A stretch of DNA of 10,039 bases from positions 1 through 10,039 of the forward strand of contig JAUILB010000085.1 in assembly GCA_030432815.1 (NCBI GenBank). The letters run 5' to 3'. Positions within the stretch are counted from its first letter, which is position 1; the number at the start of each line of letters is the position of its first letter. Both the position numbers and the translations under genes were made by a program. Positions 1-6,421 of the stretch are shown piece by piece. Source of the stretch: Alphaproteobacteria bacterium (lineage in GTDB: Bacteria; Pseudomonadota; Alphaproteobacteria; Sphingomonadales; Emcibacteraceae). The notes beneath the pieces are model-generated. The model did not search any database. It worked only from the letters and a program-made list of their open reading frames with translations, and was not told the origin of the DNA.

Positions 1-1086
1 ACCATAGCCTAAAATCTGTTCAATTTCGCTACTTTTTACACCAATAATCTGTTTTGCATCTTTTGATGCGTATGCAACCAGCCCCCGGGCAATTTCTTTA
101 TTGTTCTTGTCTGTTACTTTAACTGTGTCGCCACGTTCAAACTCGCCGGTTACTTTAATAACGCCTGCCGGTAGAAGACTTTTGCCGCTTTCAAGTGCGC
201 GAACCGCCCCCTGGTCAATAACCAGCGTTCCCAAAGGTGATAATGTGCCGGCTATCCATTTCTTTTTAGACGCAAGGCGAGAAGTTGATGCGTCAAACCA
301 TGTTCCTTTCCTGGTAACGGTATAATTTTCTATTGGATTATCAATAGTGCCATTTAAAATGACCATATTACATCCACTTGTTGTCGCGATAACAGCAGCA
401 GCTATTTTGGTAATCATTCCGCCGCTGCCAAAACCTGTCGAGACAGGCTCCCCGGCCATGGCTTCAATTTCTGGGGTTATTTGTTTTACGTGATCAATAA
501 AGCTCACTTCATTATTTGATTTTGGATCCGCACTATAAAGCCCGTCAATATCTGAAAGTAAAAATAGCAAATCCGCTTCACACATGGACGCAACACGTGC
601 GGCAAGACGGTCATTATCACCAAATCTTACCTCATCGGTTGCCACTGTATCATTTTCATTAATGACGGGGATTACGCCCAATTCCAATAACCTGCTAATG
701 GTGCCCCGTGCATTCAGATACTGACCACGATCCTCGGTGTTACTATAAGTGAGCAGAACTTGCGCGGCAGGTAGATTATGGTTTCCGAGTTTTTCTCTGA
801 AGGTAGCGGCAAGCTCAATTTGTCCTATCGCTGCGGCCGCCTGATTTTCCACCAGTTTTTTACTCATTTTAAGGCCAAGTATTTTCCGGCCTAAAGCGAT
901 TGAACCGGAAGAAACCAGAATAACGTCCTTGCCCATATTTTTAAGTTTTGCGACATCTTGTGCGATGCTTGATAGCCAGTCCGAGCGGATTTTTCCGCTT
1001 TTTTCATCAACAAGTAATGCAGAGCCGATTTTAATAACCACTCTGTTAACTGTATCAAAAAGCTTATTATCTTTAAAATCACTCAT
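1..1086 (-). CDS. proB: Glutamate 5-kinase (ProB), C-terminus cut off by window edge
   Basis: Phosphorylates L-glutamate with ATP to gamma-glutamyl phosphate, the first and feedback-controlled step of proline synthesis in the cytoplasm. The frame is open for 362 codons from the ATG at 1086 to base 1 with no stop. The amino-acid kinase domain shows an N-terminal IKIGSALLVD (about residues 18-27), LVSSGSIALG (57-66), NENDTV (143-148), FGDNDRLAARVA (155-166), SDIDGLYSADP (178-188) and a Gly-rich SGGMITKIAAA. The remaining ~80 residues, ending in GVKSSEIEQILGYG, fit the C-terminal PUA domain found in many ProB proteins. Family length is about 370-380, so probably only a dozen or so residues are missing. 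The gene begins one base after the obg stop with no clear Shine-Dalgarno, so it is probably translationally coupled to obg. ProA often lies next but would be outside the window. Identification is secure. Confidence 0.95.
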   Translation of the reverse strand, partial: MSDFKDNKLFDTVNRVVIKIGSALLVDEKSGKIRSDWLSSIAQDVAKLKNMGKDVILVSSGSIALGRKILGLKMSKKLVENQAAAAIGQIELAATFREKLGNHNLPAAQVLLTYSNTEDRGQYLNARGTISRLLELGVIPVINENDTVATDEVRFGDNDRLAARVASMCEADLLFLLSDIDGLYSADPKSNNEVSFIDHVKQITPEIEAMAGEPVSTGFGSGGMITKIAAAVIATTSGCNMVILNGTIDNPIENYTVTRKGTWFDASTSRLASKKKWIAGTLSPLGTLVIDQGAVRALESGKSLLPAGVIKVTGEFERGDTVKVTDKNNKEIARGLVAYASKDAKQIIGVKSSEIEQILGYG

Positions 1087-1087
1087 T

Positions 1088-2167
1088 CTAAATCGGCGAC
1101 CAGGGTGCCTGATTAAGACTTAAGCCGTCTTCCTCAGTGTCCTGTTCTTCCTGTTCTTTTGTTTCTTTTTCTTTGTTGCGAATAAGTTCAACATTTTCAA
1201 GTAAAGCTCTTAAAAGTTCAGTAACGCCGGCACCCGTTACACCGGAAATCGGGAAAATTGGCGAGTTTGTAACACTTTTTAGCTCAGACGTCAGCATGTC
1301 GACAAGTTCATCATCAAGTGCATCAATTTTGTTAAGTGCTATAATTTCTTTTTTATCGGCCAGATCTTCTCCATATTCATCAAGTTCATGGCGAATGGTT
1401 TTATAGGCTTTGGCTACATCGTCGCCAGTTGCATCAATTACATGAAGGATCGTTGCGCATCTTTCTACATGTCCCAGAAAACGATCTCCAAGCCCCTGTC
1501 CTTCATGCGCCCCTTTGATTAACCCTGGTATGTCAGCAATGACGAATTCCTTGCTATCCACATAAACCACGCCAAGCTGCGGTTTTAGTGTTGTAAAAGG
1601 ATAGTCGGCTATCTTTGGTTTTGCCCGACTAGCAGCAGCGAGAAAGGTTGACTTGCCAGCATTAGGCAGTCCGACAAGACCGCAATCTGCCATTAATTTA
1701 AGTTGCATCCAGATCCACATTTCTTCAGCGGGGCCGCCGTCTGTGGTTTGTCGGGGTGCCTGGTTTACGGATGTCTTAAAGCTGGCATTACCGCGTCCGC
1801 CTTTACCACCTTCAAGCATAAGAACCGATTGTCCTTCTTCGGTTAGGTCAGCGAACATTACATCATTATTCTCATCAAAAATTTGCGTACCAACAGGTAC
1901 CTTTAGAATGATGTCGTTACCTTTTGCACCTGTTCTGTTCTTCCCCATGCCATGCATGCCCCGCCCGGCTTTAAAATGCTGTTGATAACGAAAATCAATA
2001 AGTGTGTTTAAACCGCCAACGGCTTCGATAACAATATGGCCACCACGTCCGCCATTTCCGCCATCAGGTCCACCAAATTCAACGCTTTTTTCACGACGGA
2101 AGCTTAAGCACCCGACACCTCCGGCACCTGACTTTATATATACTTTGCATTGATCAAGAAACTTCAT
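1088..2167 (-). CDS. obg: Obg-family ribosome-associated GTPase (ObgE/CgtA)
   Basis: An essential GTPase that associates with the 50S subunit and acts in ribosome maturation and stress signalling. The 359-aa protein has the glycine-rich Obg fold at residues 1-158, with GGPDGGNGGRGGH at about 32-44. The G domain has G1 GLPNAGKS (166-173), a TT pair for G2 (192-193), G3 DIPGLIKGAHEG (212-223), G4 NKID (279-282) and a G5-like ISG (307-309). A short charged tail with many Glu residues (about 332-347) follows. Length and motifs match alphaproteobacterial Obg. The start at 2167 is the MKFLDQCKVY start usual for the family, preceded by only a weak Gly/Ala-rich ribosome site (TTGAGA). It lies downstream of rpmA but behind a terminator, so it probably has its own weak promoter in 2168-2230 or depends on read-through. 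proB follows after one base. Confidence 0.97.
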   Translation of the reverse strand: MKFLDQCKVYIKSGAGGVGCLSFRREKSVEFGGPDGGNGGRGGHIVIEAVGGLNTLIDFRYQQHFKAGRGMHGMGKNRTGAKGNDIILKVPVGTQIFDENNDVMFADLTEEGQSVLMLEGGKGGRGNASFKTSVNQAPRQTTDGGPAEEMWIWMQLKLMADCGLVGLPNAGKSTFLAAASRAKPKIADYPFTTLKPQLGVVYVDSKEFVIADIPGLIKGAHEGQGLGDRFLGHVERCATILHVIDATGDDVAKAYKTIRHELDEYGEDLADKKEIIALNKIDALDDELVDMLTSELKSVTNSPIFPISGVTGAGVTELLRALLENVELIRNKEKETKEQEEQDTEEDGLSLNQAPWSPI

Positions 2168-2230
2168 AATATTCTCAAGCGGTTAACCTGTAATTTAACG
2201 ACTATACTCTATATAATTTCATTTAAGCGT

Positions 2231-2263
2231 AAAAAAAGGAGAGTGAACGATCATTCTCCTTTT
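2231..2263 (-). terminator. Intrinsic terminator after rplU-rpmA
   Basis: Read on the minus strand, AAAAGGAGA pairs with TCTCCTTTT (9 bp; 2255-2263 with 2234-2242), and an inner TGA/TCA pair lies past one A-C mismatch. Seven T residues follow the stem (2231-2237), overlapping its A/T base. It lies about 28 nt after the rpmA stop, exactly where the ribosomal-protein operon should end. The mirror strand also has some T residues after the stem (2260-2263), so weak bidirectional action is possible, but no plus-strand gene reads into it. Confidence 0.88.
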
Positions 2264-2290
2264 AAAATCTCTATAGCGTTAAATTTTATT

Positions 2291-2548
2291 CTAGGCGTCT
2301 GTTTCAACAGAAACAAAATTACGTTTTAATTTGCCTTTGTAAAATTTGATCTTGCCTTCCGAAAGAGCGAAAAGAGTATGATCTTTACCCATGCCAACAT
2401 TGTTACCCGGGTAAAACTTGGTACCCCGTTGACGGACAATGATGTTTCCCGGTGCTACAACTTCACCGCCGAACTTTTTTACACCAAGGCGGCGACCAGC
2501 TGAATCGCGACCATTACGGGAACTACCACCAGCTTTCTTATGTGCCAT
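2291..2548 (-). CDS. rpmA: Large ribosomal subunit protein bL27
   Basis: A structural protein of the 50S subunit whose N-terminal tail reaches the peptidyl-transferase centre. The 85-aa protein begins MAHKKAGGSSRNGRDS, the family signature, and continues with GVKKFGGEVV, IIVRQRGTKFYPG and GMGKDHTLFA. There is no N-terminal pre-sequence of the kind cleaved in Firmicutes, so the mature N-terminus is made directly. It starts two bases after the rplU stop. Its Shine-Dalgarno AAGGAG lies inside the last codons of rplU (Lys-Glu-Lys-stop), which ties its translation to that of L21. Length is normal for bacterial L27. Confidence 0.98.
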   Translation of the reverse strand: MAHKKAGGSSRNGRDSAGRRLGVKKFGGEVVAPGNIIVRQRGTKFYPGNNVGMGKDHTLFALSEGKIKFYKGKLKRNFVSVETDA

Positions 2549-2550
2549 TG

Positions 2551-3066
2551 TTATTTCTCCTTAGTTTTTGTTGCGGTTTTCTTTTTTGCTGCAGGCTTCT
2601 TAGCAGCGGCTTGCTTCGGCGCGGCTTTTTTTGCTTCTGCCTTTGGAGCCTCTTTTTTAGCAGCGGGTTTTTTAACCGCCGCTTTTTTCGGTGCGGCCTT
2701 CTTTTCTTCTACTTTCGCTTCAACCTTTTTCGGTGCGGCGGCTTTTTTTGCAGCACCTTTTCCAATATCAGTAATGCGCAGAACAGTTTGTTCCTGCCTG
2801 TGGCCTGCTTTACGACGATAGTTTTGGCGTCGCTTCTTCTTGAATACAATAATTTTTGAGGCACGTGCCTGTTCAAGAATTTCAGCACTTACAACAGTAC
2901 CAGAAACAGTAGGTGTCCCTACTTTGATACCTTTGTCGTCGCCGACCATAAGTACATGATCAAGGGCAATAGTTGCACCCGCTTCACCATCAAGTTTTTC
3001 AACCTTTATTACATCGCCCACAGCTACTTTATATTGCTTGGCGCCTGTTTTGATGACTGCAAACAT
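2551..3066 (-). CDS. rplU: Large ribosomal subunit protein bL21 with long Lys/Ala-rich C-terminal tail
   Basis: A 50S assembly and structural protein that binds 23S rRNA. Residues 1-103 are a normal L21: MFAVIKTGAKQYKV at the start, KIIVFKKKRRQNYRRKAGHR (71-90) in the rRNA-binding part and TVLRITDI near the end. Usual bacterial length is about 103, but this protein has 171 residues. The extra 68 residues (104-171) are made only of Ala, Lys, Pro, Glu, Val, Gln, Thr and one Gly, with 25 Lys and 22 Ala. They contain a 15-residue unit twice (124-138 and 148-162) built from pentads such as AAPKK, PAAKK and AAVKK. Similar basic tails are known on L21 of many alphaproteobacteria. The tail is likely disordered and RNA-binding, though that is inference. 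The start ATG at 3066 has AGGA nine bases upstream. Confidence 0.97.
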   Translation of the reverse strand: MFAVIKTGAKQYKVAVGDVIKVEKLDGEAGATIALDHVLMVGDDKGIKVGTPTVSGTVVSAEILEQARASKIIVFKKKRRQNYRRKAGHRQEQTVLRITDIGKGAAKKAAAPKKVEAKVEEKKAAPKKAAVKKPAAKKEAPKAEAKKAAPKQAAAKKPAAKKKTATKTKEK

Positions 3067-3090
3067 AATGTTTTTCCTATTTTATCTTCT

Positions 3091-3149
3091 GGTCATAGCC
3101 GGTAATGAACCTGATTCATATTTTCTGACCGGGGTATGACGAATGTCAT
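3091..3149 (-). promoter_or_regulatory. Structured 5' leader of rplU-rpmA (candidate autogenous control element)
   Basis: Two inverted repeats lie in the untranslated leader. ATGAC/GTCAT closes a 4-nt loop (3136-3149). ATGAA/TTCAT closes a 5-nt loop (3105-3119) and is flanked by a self-complementary CCGG pair (3099-3102 with 3129-3132). An alternative pairing of GGTCA (3091-3095) with TGACC (3126-3130) would compete with the CCGG pair. The leader from the predicted start near 3185 to the ATG is about 115-120 nt, long for such a gene. Autoregulation by L21 or another ribosomal protein is possible but is inference; I cannot match it to a known leader family. Confidence 0.4.
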
Positions 3150-3191
3150 CTTTCAATGTGAGAATCTTTTCCCACGTCTAAAAGTGGGCGA

Positions 3192-3219
3192 AATATAGCG
3201 TTAACGCCACATCTGTCAA
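3192..3219 (-). promoter_or_regulatory. Strong sigma70-type promoter for rplU-rpmA
   Basis: On the minus strand, a perfect -35 TTGACA (3214-3219) is separated by 16 bases from -10 TATATT (3192-3197). The predicted transcription start is near 3185. It lies immediately after the stop of the FNR-like gene (3237), so the ribosomal operon does not depend on that gene's transcript. A consensus-like promoter suits high ribosomal-protein output. Confidence 0.85.
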
Positions 3220-3236
3220 GGATTTTCGTGATAAAA

Positions 3237-3986
3237 TTATCCGCCGGAGGCAATAATATCCAGTTTATCCAAATTCAGTATTTCTACAAATTGGCTATCG
3301 CTTAGTGAAATCAAGTTTTCTTTGCTCAGAATGGTAAATTGACGACTTACCGTTTCAATGGTCAATCCCAGATAATCTGCTATATCGGAACGACACATCG
3401 GCAAATATACTTTCTTATTGTGATCTCTCATAGATTTATCAATGAGATTAAGCAAAAAAGTGGCCAGTTTTTCTTTAGCGCTTTTTCGTCCCAACAGTAA
3501 CATTTGATCCTGAGTTCTCTGTAATTCCGCGTGTGTGATATTTAAAACCTTTTGACCAAGCTTCGGAATATCGGAAAATTTTTTAATGATATCAGCCCGC
3601 GGCATGCGGCAAAGCTCTGTATCGGTTATGGTTTCTGCTGTATAAGAATACCCATTTGAGCAGGCAAGGCCAAAAAACTCCCCGGGAAATAAAAAACCTA
3701 TGATCTGACGTCGCCCGTCAGCGAGCATTTTGGATATCCTCACACATCCGGATTTAATGTTAAACAGATATTCTGCTGTTTCACCTTCCACGCAAATCTG
3801 TTGTTTGGCGATAATACGGATGTTTTTTGAAATACCAGCAATATCATTAAGTTCATTTTCTTCTAGTACGCTGCACATGGAAACATATTTCGCAATACAT
3901 TGGTCACATGACGGATAGCAGACTTCACTATTTGAAGTATGGTTGGCGTATTCTATTACTGGTAATGATTTATTTTTAGAAATCAT
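3237..3986 (-). CDS. CRP/FNR-family regulator, FNR-type (oxygen-sensing Fe-S cluster)
   Basis: A 249-aa transcription factor. The N-terminus carries four Cys as C23-x3-C27-x2-C30-x7-C38. A further Cys in ELCRMP (C126) sits where E. coli FNR has its essential internal cluster ligand C122, so an O2-labile 4Fe-4S cluster is likely. The cyclic-nucleotide-binding-like barrel spans about 45-135, with GFLFPGEFFGLA at 97-108. A dimer helix follows (about 145-180). The C-terminal helix-turn-helix SDIADYLGLTIETVSRQF (200-217) contains E211, S214 and R215, matching the FNR residues that read TTGAT half sites. The protein resembles FnrN, FnrL and FixK-like regulators of microaerobic respiration. No TTGAT-N4-ATCAA site was found in this window, so its targets are elsewhere. 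The ribosome site is weak. Which paralogue it is cannot be decided, so no symbol is given. Confidence 0.9.
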   Translation of the reverse strand: MISKNKSLPVIEYANHTSNSEVCYPSCDQCIAKYVSMCSVLEENELNDIAGISKNIRIIAKQQICVEGETAEYLFNIKSGCVRISKMLADGRRQIIGFLFPGEFFGLACSNGYSYTAETITDTELCRMPRADIIKKFSDIPKLGQKVLNITHAELQRTQDQMLLLGRKSAKEKLATFLLNLIDKSMRDHNKKVYLPMCRSDIADYLGLTIETVSRQFTILSKENLISLSDSQFVEILNLDKLDIIASGG

Positions 3987-4066
3987 ACTAAACCCAAAAT
4001 TTACAACAATCTTGTTTCCTATTTTAAATGATATCGTATAGCGAAGTCCCGTGCCAGATAAATTAA

Positions 4067-4095
4067 TGGCCGCATTGTTTTTTACAATGCAGCCA
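4067..4095. repeat. 29-nt inverted repeat between the TonB receptor gene and the FNR-type gene
   Basis: TGGC-C-GCATTGT, loop TTTTT, ACAATGC-A-GCCA: 11 pairs interrupted by one C-A mismatch (4071 with 4091), with one more A-T pair outside. In transcripts of the minus strand it would lie about 40 nt after the receptor stop codon and could act as a terminator or 3'-end stabiliser. Only a poor T-rich run (TTAATTT) follows it, so a classical intrinsic terminator is uncertain. The rest of 3987-4133 shows no gene, and I could not assign a confident promoter for the FNR-type gene. Confidence 0.6.
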
Positions 4096-4133
4096 TAAAA
4101 TTATATTGGAACAGGTCTATACTTCTTCAATTT

Positions 4134-6251
4134 TTAAAAACCATAGTTAAGGCTAAGTCTGAAATTTCGTCCCGGCATTGGTAGCAGGTCTTTCAGGAAA
4201 GATGTATGTTGGCGCTGTTCTTCGTTTGTTACATTTAATGCCTGTAGTTTTATATTAAGATCACGCTCGCTGCCAAAAGGCCTCCAGGTCGCAGACAGAT
4301 CCAGATTGACATATTCGTCCGTGGGTAAAATATCATTTGCGGTATTTGTTTTATTGCCTACGTATCTGACATCAGCACCCAGATCATAATATTCGCTTTT
4401 ATAATCCATACCAAAATTAAAGCTTGTCGCGGGCATTCTTGGTACGACGGCTCCTCCGTTAAAGCGGGCATGGACAAAATCACCTGATGCATTAACTTCG
4501 ATAGTGTAGTCTGCATCATCAACAATAATATAACCCATTTCAACTTCCGCGCCGTAAAACTTGGCGTCACGAGCCTGATATTCAAGTACGCGGAGTTCTT
4601 CTATTTCTTCACCTGTTTCTTGCTGGTAAATAAAATCATCATACCATGTATGATATAGGTTTACGCTTCCGGTAAAACGGTCCAGATTCCGCTTAAATGT
4701 CAGTTCCACGCTTGTTGCTTTTTCTGTGCCCAGATTAAAATTACCCATTTCATAGGAGCTTGTCGCCAGATGCGGTCCGTTTGAATAAAGTTCTTCAGGG
4801 GTAGGGCTTCGTTCCGAACGGCTTGCGCTGATACCGATAAGGTCATGTTCGGTTGGATGAATGGCTGCCCCAGTCGAAAAACTGAATGTGTTGAATGACT
4901 TTTTAAGTCCCTGGGTTTTACTTTCAGTTGTCTGGTGATCGAAACGTCCACCAATTTCAAAGGTTACAGCGTCTATAGAAATTTCCTCAACAACGAAAGC
5001 ACCCCACTGAAAAGTATCATTGGGCGGTGTAAATGCTTCTTCACCGATCGCTGCGAATTCGCGATCCCTTAGCTGAATACCCATGGAACCATGCACATTT
5101 CCAATTTCCTGTTGGATTAGTTCTACACGACCTTCCCAGCCTTTATTGGTAAAGCGGGTGCCTTCTTCAGCACCCTCTAACTCAATGTGTTTATAATCGG
5201 CATATCCAAAACGCACACGACCTTCCTGGAAGAACAGAAAATCTCTTTCAACATTTCCTTTTAAATCGAAACGCTTTTGATCAAGGTTGATACGCACAAC
5301 TTCTTCTTCGTGCTCCTCTTCCTCTTCTACGCCTTCCTCTTCTTCATGGTGTGCGTGTCCGGGGACACCATAGTCGCTATCATTCAGATTAAATGACGCA
5401 CCAAAAGTAAAATCGTCACCAATTACAGCCAGGCCAACCGAGCCACCTTTATTTTCCAGATCAGAATTTTCAACGAAACCAAACTGTTCTTCATGTGCTT
5501 CTTCAAGTTCTTCACCTTCTGCGTGTTCGGCTTCTTCCATAGCACGCAGAATATCACTTTCCGCATATCCGGGTATGCTGTAGTTGTCAGTTTTACGGTA
5601 ATAGCCATCAACATGAAGCACAAGATTATCCATTACGGCCGCATTGAAGGTTCCGCCTCCTGAGCGGTCATTTGAAACACTATCAACAGAAATACGCGCT
5701 TTGCCTGAAACGCCATTTTCCGGCACGAATGTAGGGATACGGTTATCAATGATATTGACCACACCGCCGACAGCGTTACTTCCATAGAGCAGTGTGCTTG
5801 CTCCGCGCATAATTTCAATACGTTCTGCTGTAAGAGGATCACCAGCTACTGCATGGTCCGGGCTTGTGCTTGCTGCATCGATACTTCCGATACCGTTGAT
5901 AAGAACACGGATTCTGTCACCACCAAGACCACGGATTATAGGCCGGCTTGCACCGGCACCAAAAGAAGTTGATGATATTCCCGGAAGACCGGCAAGTGTT
6001 TCACCAATTGTCGCGGATAAGCTTTCTTCAAGATCATCATCTGCAAGGACGTTACTTCCCTGTAATACATCGAAATCAGCCTTTCCATGCGGTGATGCCG
6101 TAACAAATATGATGTCTACATCATGACCGTGGCCCTGGGCCTCTGCCTGTGCGGTTCCCTGCCCTGTTTCCTGGGCGTAAGCATTACCGGTTATTATGGA
6201 TGCTATAGATATAGCAGCCAGACTTGTCACGTTACGCAAATTTGTTATCAT
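4134..6251 (-). CDS. TonB-dependent outer-membrane receptor, ZnuD-like (probable zinc uptake)
   Basis: An outer-membrane gated barrel that imports a ligand with TonB energy. I chose the ATG at 6251 (705 aa) because AGAGG lies seven bases upstream. Starts further up would put the operator at 6290-6304 into or against the coding region. A signal peptide (1-26, ending NAYA) is followed by a TonB-box-like DIIFVTA (46-52) and a plug domain (about 60-172) with RPIIRGLGGDRIRVLING (103-120) and GASTLLYGSNAVGGVVNII (150-168). The barrel ends in the expected terminal Phe (LSLNYGF). His/Glu-rich segments lie at 238-254 and 298-317, as in the metal-loading loops of ZnuD, and RSPTPEELYSNGPHLATSSY (481-500) is typical of that group. 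Its position next to a Zur-like gene and Zur-like operators supports zinc. Copper or another divalent metal cannot be excluded. Confidence 0.9.
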   Translation of the reverse strand: MITNLRNVTSLAAISIASIITGNAYAQETGQGTAQAEAQGHGHDVDIIFVTASPHGKADFDVLQGSNVLADDDLEESLSATIGETLAGLPGISSTSFGAGASRPIIRGLGGDRIRVLINGIGSIDAASTSPDHAVAGDPLTAERIEIMRGASTLLYGSNAVGGVVNIIDNRIPTFVPENGVSGKARISVDSVSNDRSGGGTFNAAVMDNLVLHVDGYYRKTDNYSIPGYAESDILRAMEEAEHAEGEELEEAHEEQFGFVENSDLENKGGSVGLAVIGDDFTFGASFNLNDSDYGVPGHAHHEEEEGVEEEEEHEEEVVRINLDQKRFDLKGNVERDFLFFQEGRVRFGYADYKHIELEGAEEGTRFTNKGWEGRVELIQQEIGNVHGSMGIQLRDREFAAIGEEAFTPPNDTFQWGAFVVEEISIDAVTFEIGGRFDHQTTESKTQGLKKSFNTFSFSTGAAIHPTEHDLIGISASRSERSPTPEELYSNGPHLATSSYEMGNFNLGTEKATSVELTFKRNLDRFTGSVNLYHTWYDDFIYQQETGEEIEELRVLEYQARDAKFYGAEVEMGYIIVDDADYTIEVNASGDFVHARFNGGAVVPRMPATSFNFGMDYKSEYYDLGADVRYVGNKTNTANDILPTDEYVNLDLSATWRPFGSERDLNIKLQALNVTNEEQRQHTSFLKDLLPMPGRNFRLSLNYGF

Positions 6252-6280
6252 GTTCATACCTCTTAACGAATCTGATATGG

Positions 6281-6309
6281 AACATATTGTGTTATATTGT
6301 AACATTCAA
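6281..6309 (-). promoter_or_regulatory. Predicted promoter of the receptor gene
   Basis: On the minus strand, TTGAAT (6304-6309) and TATGTT (6281-6286) are separated by 17 bases. The predicted start near 6274 gives a leader of about 23 nt. The whole Zur-like palindrome falls within the spacer and -35 edge, an arrangement that would block RNA polymerase. Both hexamers are imperfect, so confidence is moderate. Confidence 0.6.
6290..6304. promoter_or_regulatory. Zur-box-like operator 1 (receptor side)
   Basis: TGTTATATTGTAACA: TGTTA and TAACA arms around a 5-nt centre. From memory of the E. coli Zur site (ATGTTATAATATAACAT), the 17-mer at 6289-6305 agrees at 14 positions. It overlaps the predicted receptor promoter and lies about 530 nt from the Zur-like gene. 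The binding protein is inferred from context, not shown. Confidence 0.7.
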
Positions 6310-6323
6310 GATATTTTCTATAT

Positions 6324-6335
6324 CATTTATAAATG
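6324..6335. repeat. Perfect 12-nt palindrome CATTTATAAATG in the divergent intergenic region
   Basis: Lies between the two Zur-like operators, next to two other short inverted repeats: GATAT-TTTCT-ATATC (6310-6324) and GATCA-CC-TGATC (6353-6364). Function is unknown. In AT-rich DNA short palindromes are common, so this may be chance, although three in 55 nt is notable. Confidence 0.35.
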
Positions 6336-6367
6336 TCTAATTTTTGCGAGAGGATCACCTGATCATA

Positions 6368-6396
6368 TTGACTTTCTCATTGTAATTACATAACAA
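6368..6396 (+). promoter_or_regulatory. Predicted promoter of the small membrane-protein gene, with Zur-box-like operator 2
   Basis: A TTGACT -35 element (6368-6373) is followed 17 bases later by a weak -10 TAACAA (6391-6396). TTGTAATTACATAACAA (6380-6396) is an imperfect palindrome with 6 of 8 pairs matching, and its minus-strand half reads TGTTAT like operator 1. If used, it would cover the -10 region. The -10 hexamer is poor and the operator is weaker than operator 1. Confidence 0.5.
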
Positions 6397-6421
6397 TAAT
6401 AGAATAATTGGTGAAGAGCAT

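Noticed and set aside
1137..1406. Plus-strand Ser-rich open frame opposite obg
   Set aside because: Antisense of a well-supported conserved gene, with low-complexity Ser/Phe composition typical of a shadow frame.
2168..2230. Possible obg promoter (TATAGT near 2202-2210 with an upstream TTAAAT)
   Set aside because: Spacing between the hexamers is about 14 bases and both are weak; not enough to annotate, although a promoter here is likely because a terminator lies upstream.
2452..2859. Plus-strand open frames rich in Phe, Ala, Cys and Leu opposite rplU/rpmA
   Set aside because: They are antisense shadows of the Lys/Ala-rich tail of L21; the codon bias of the repeat keeps other frames open. 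No ribosome site and no family resemblance.
3987..4130. FNR box or clear promoter upstream of the FNR-type gene
   Set aside because: No TTGAT-N4-ATCAA is present; the ACAA-TC-TTGT palindrome near 4003-4012 has the wrong sequence and spacing, and -10/-35 candidates were poorly spaced.
6252..6305. Longer N-terminus for the TonB receptor (start at 6305 or 6257)
   Set aside because: The extra residues contain no signal-peptide logic, would place the Zur-like operator inside the coding region, and the ribosome site AGAGG is correctly spaced only for the ATG at 6251.
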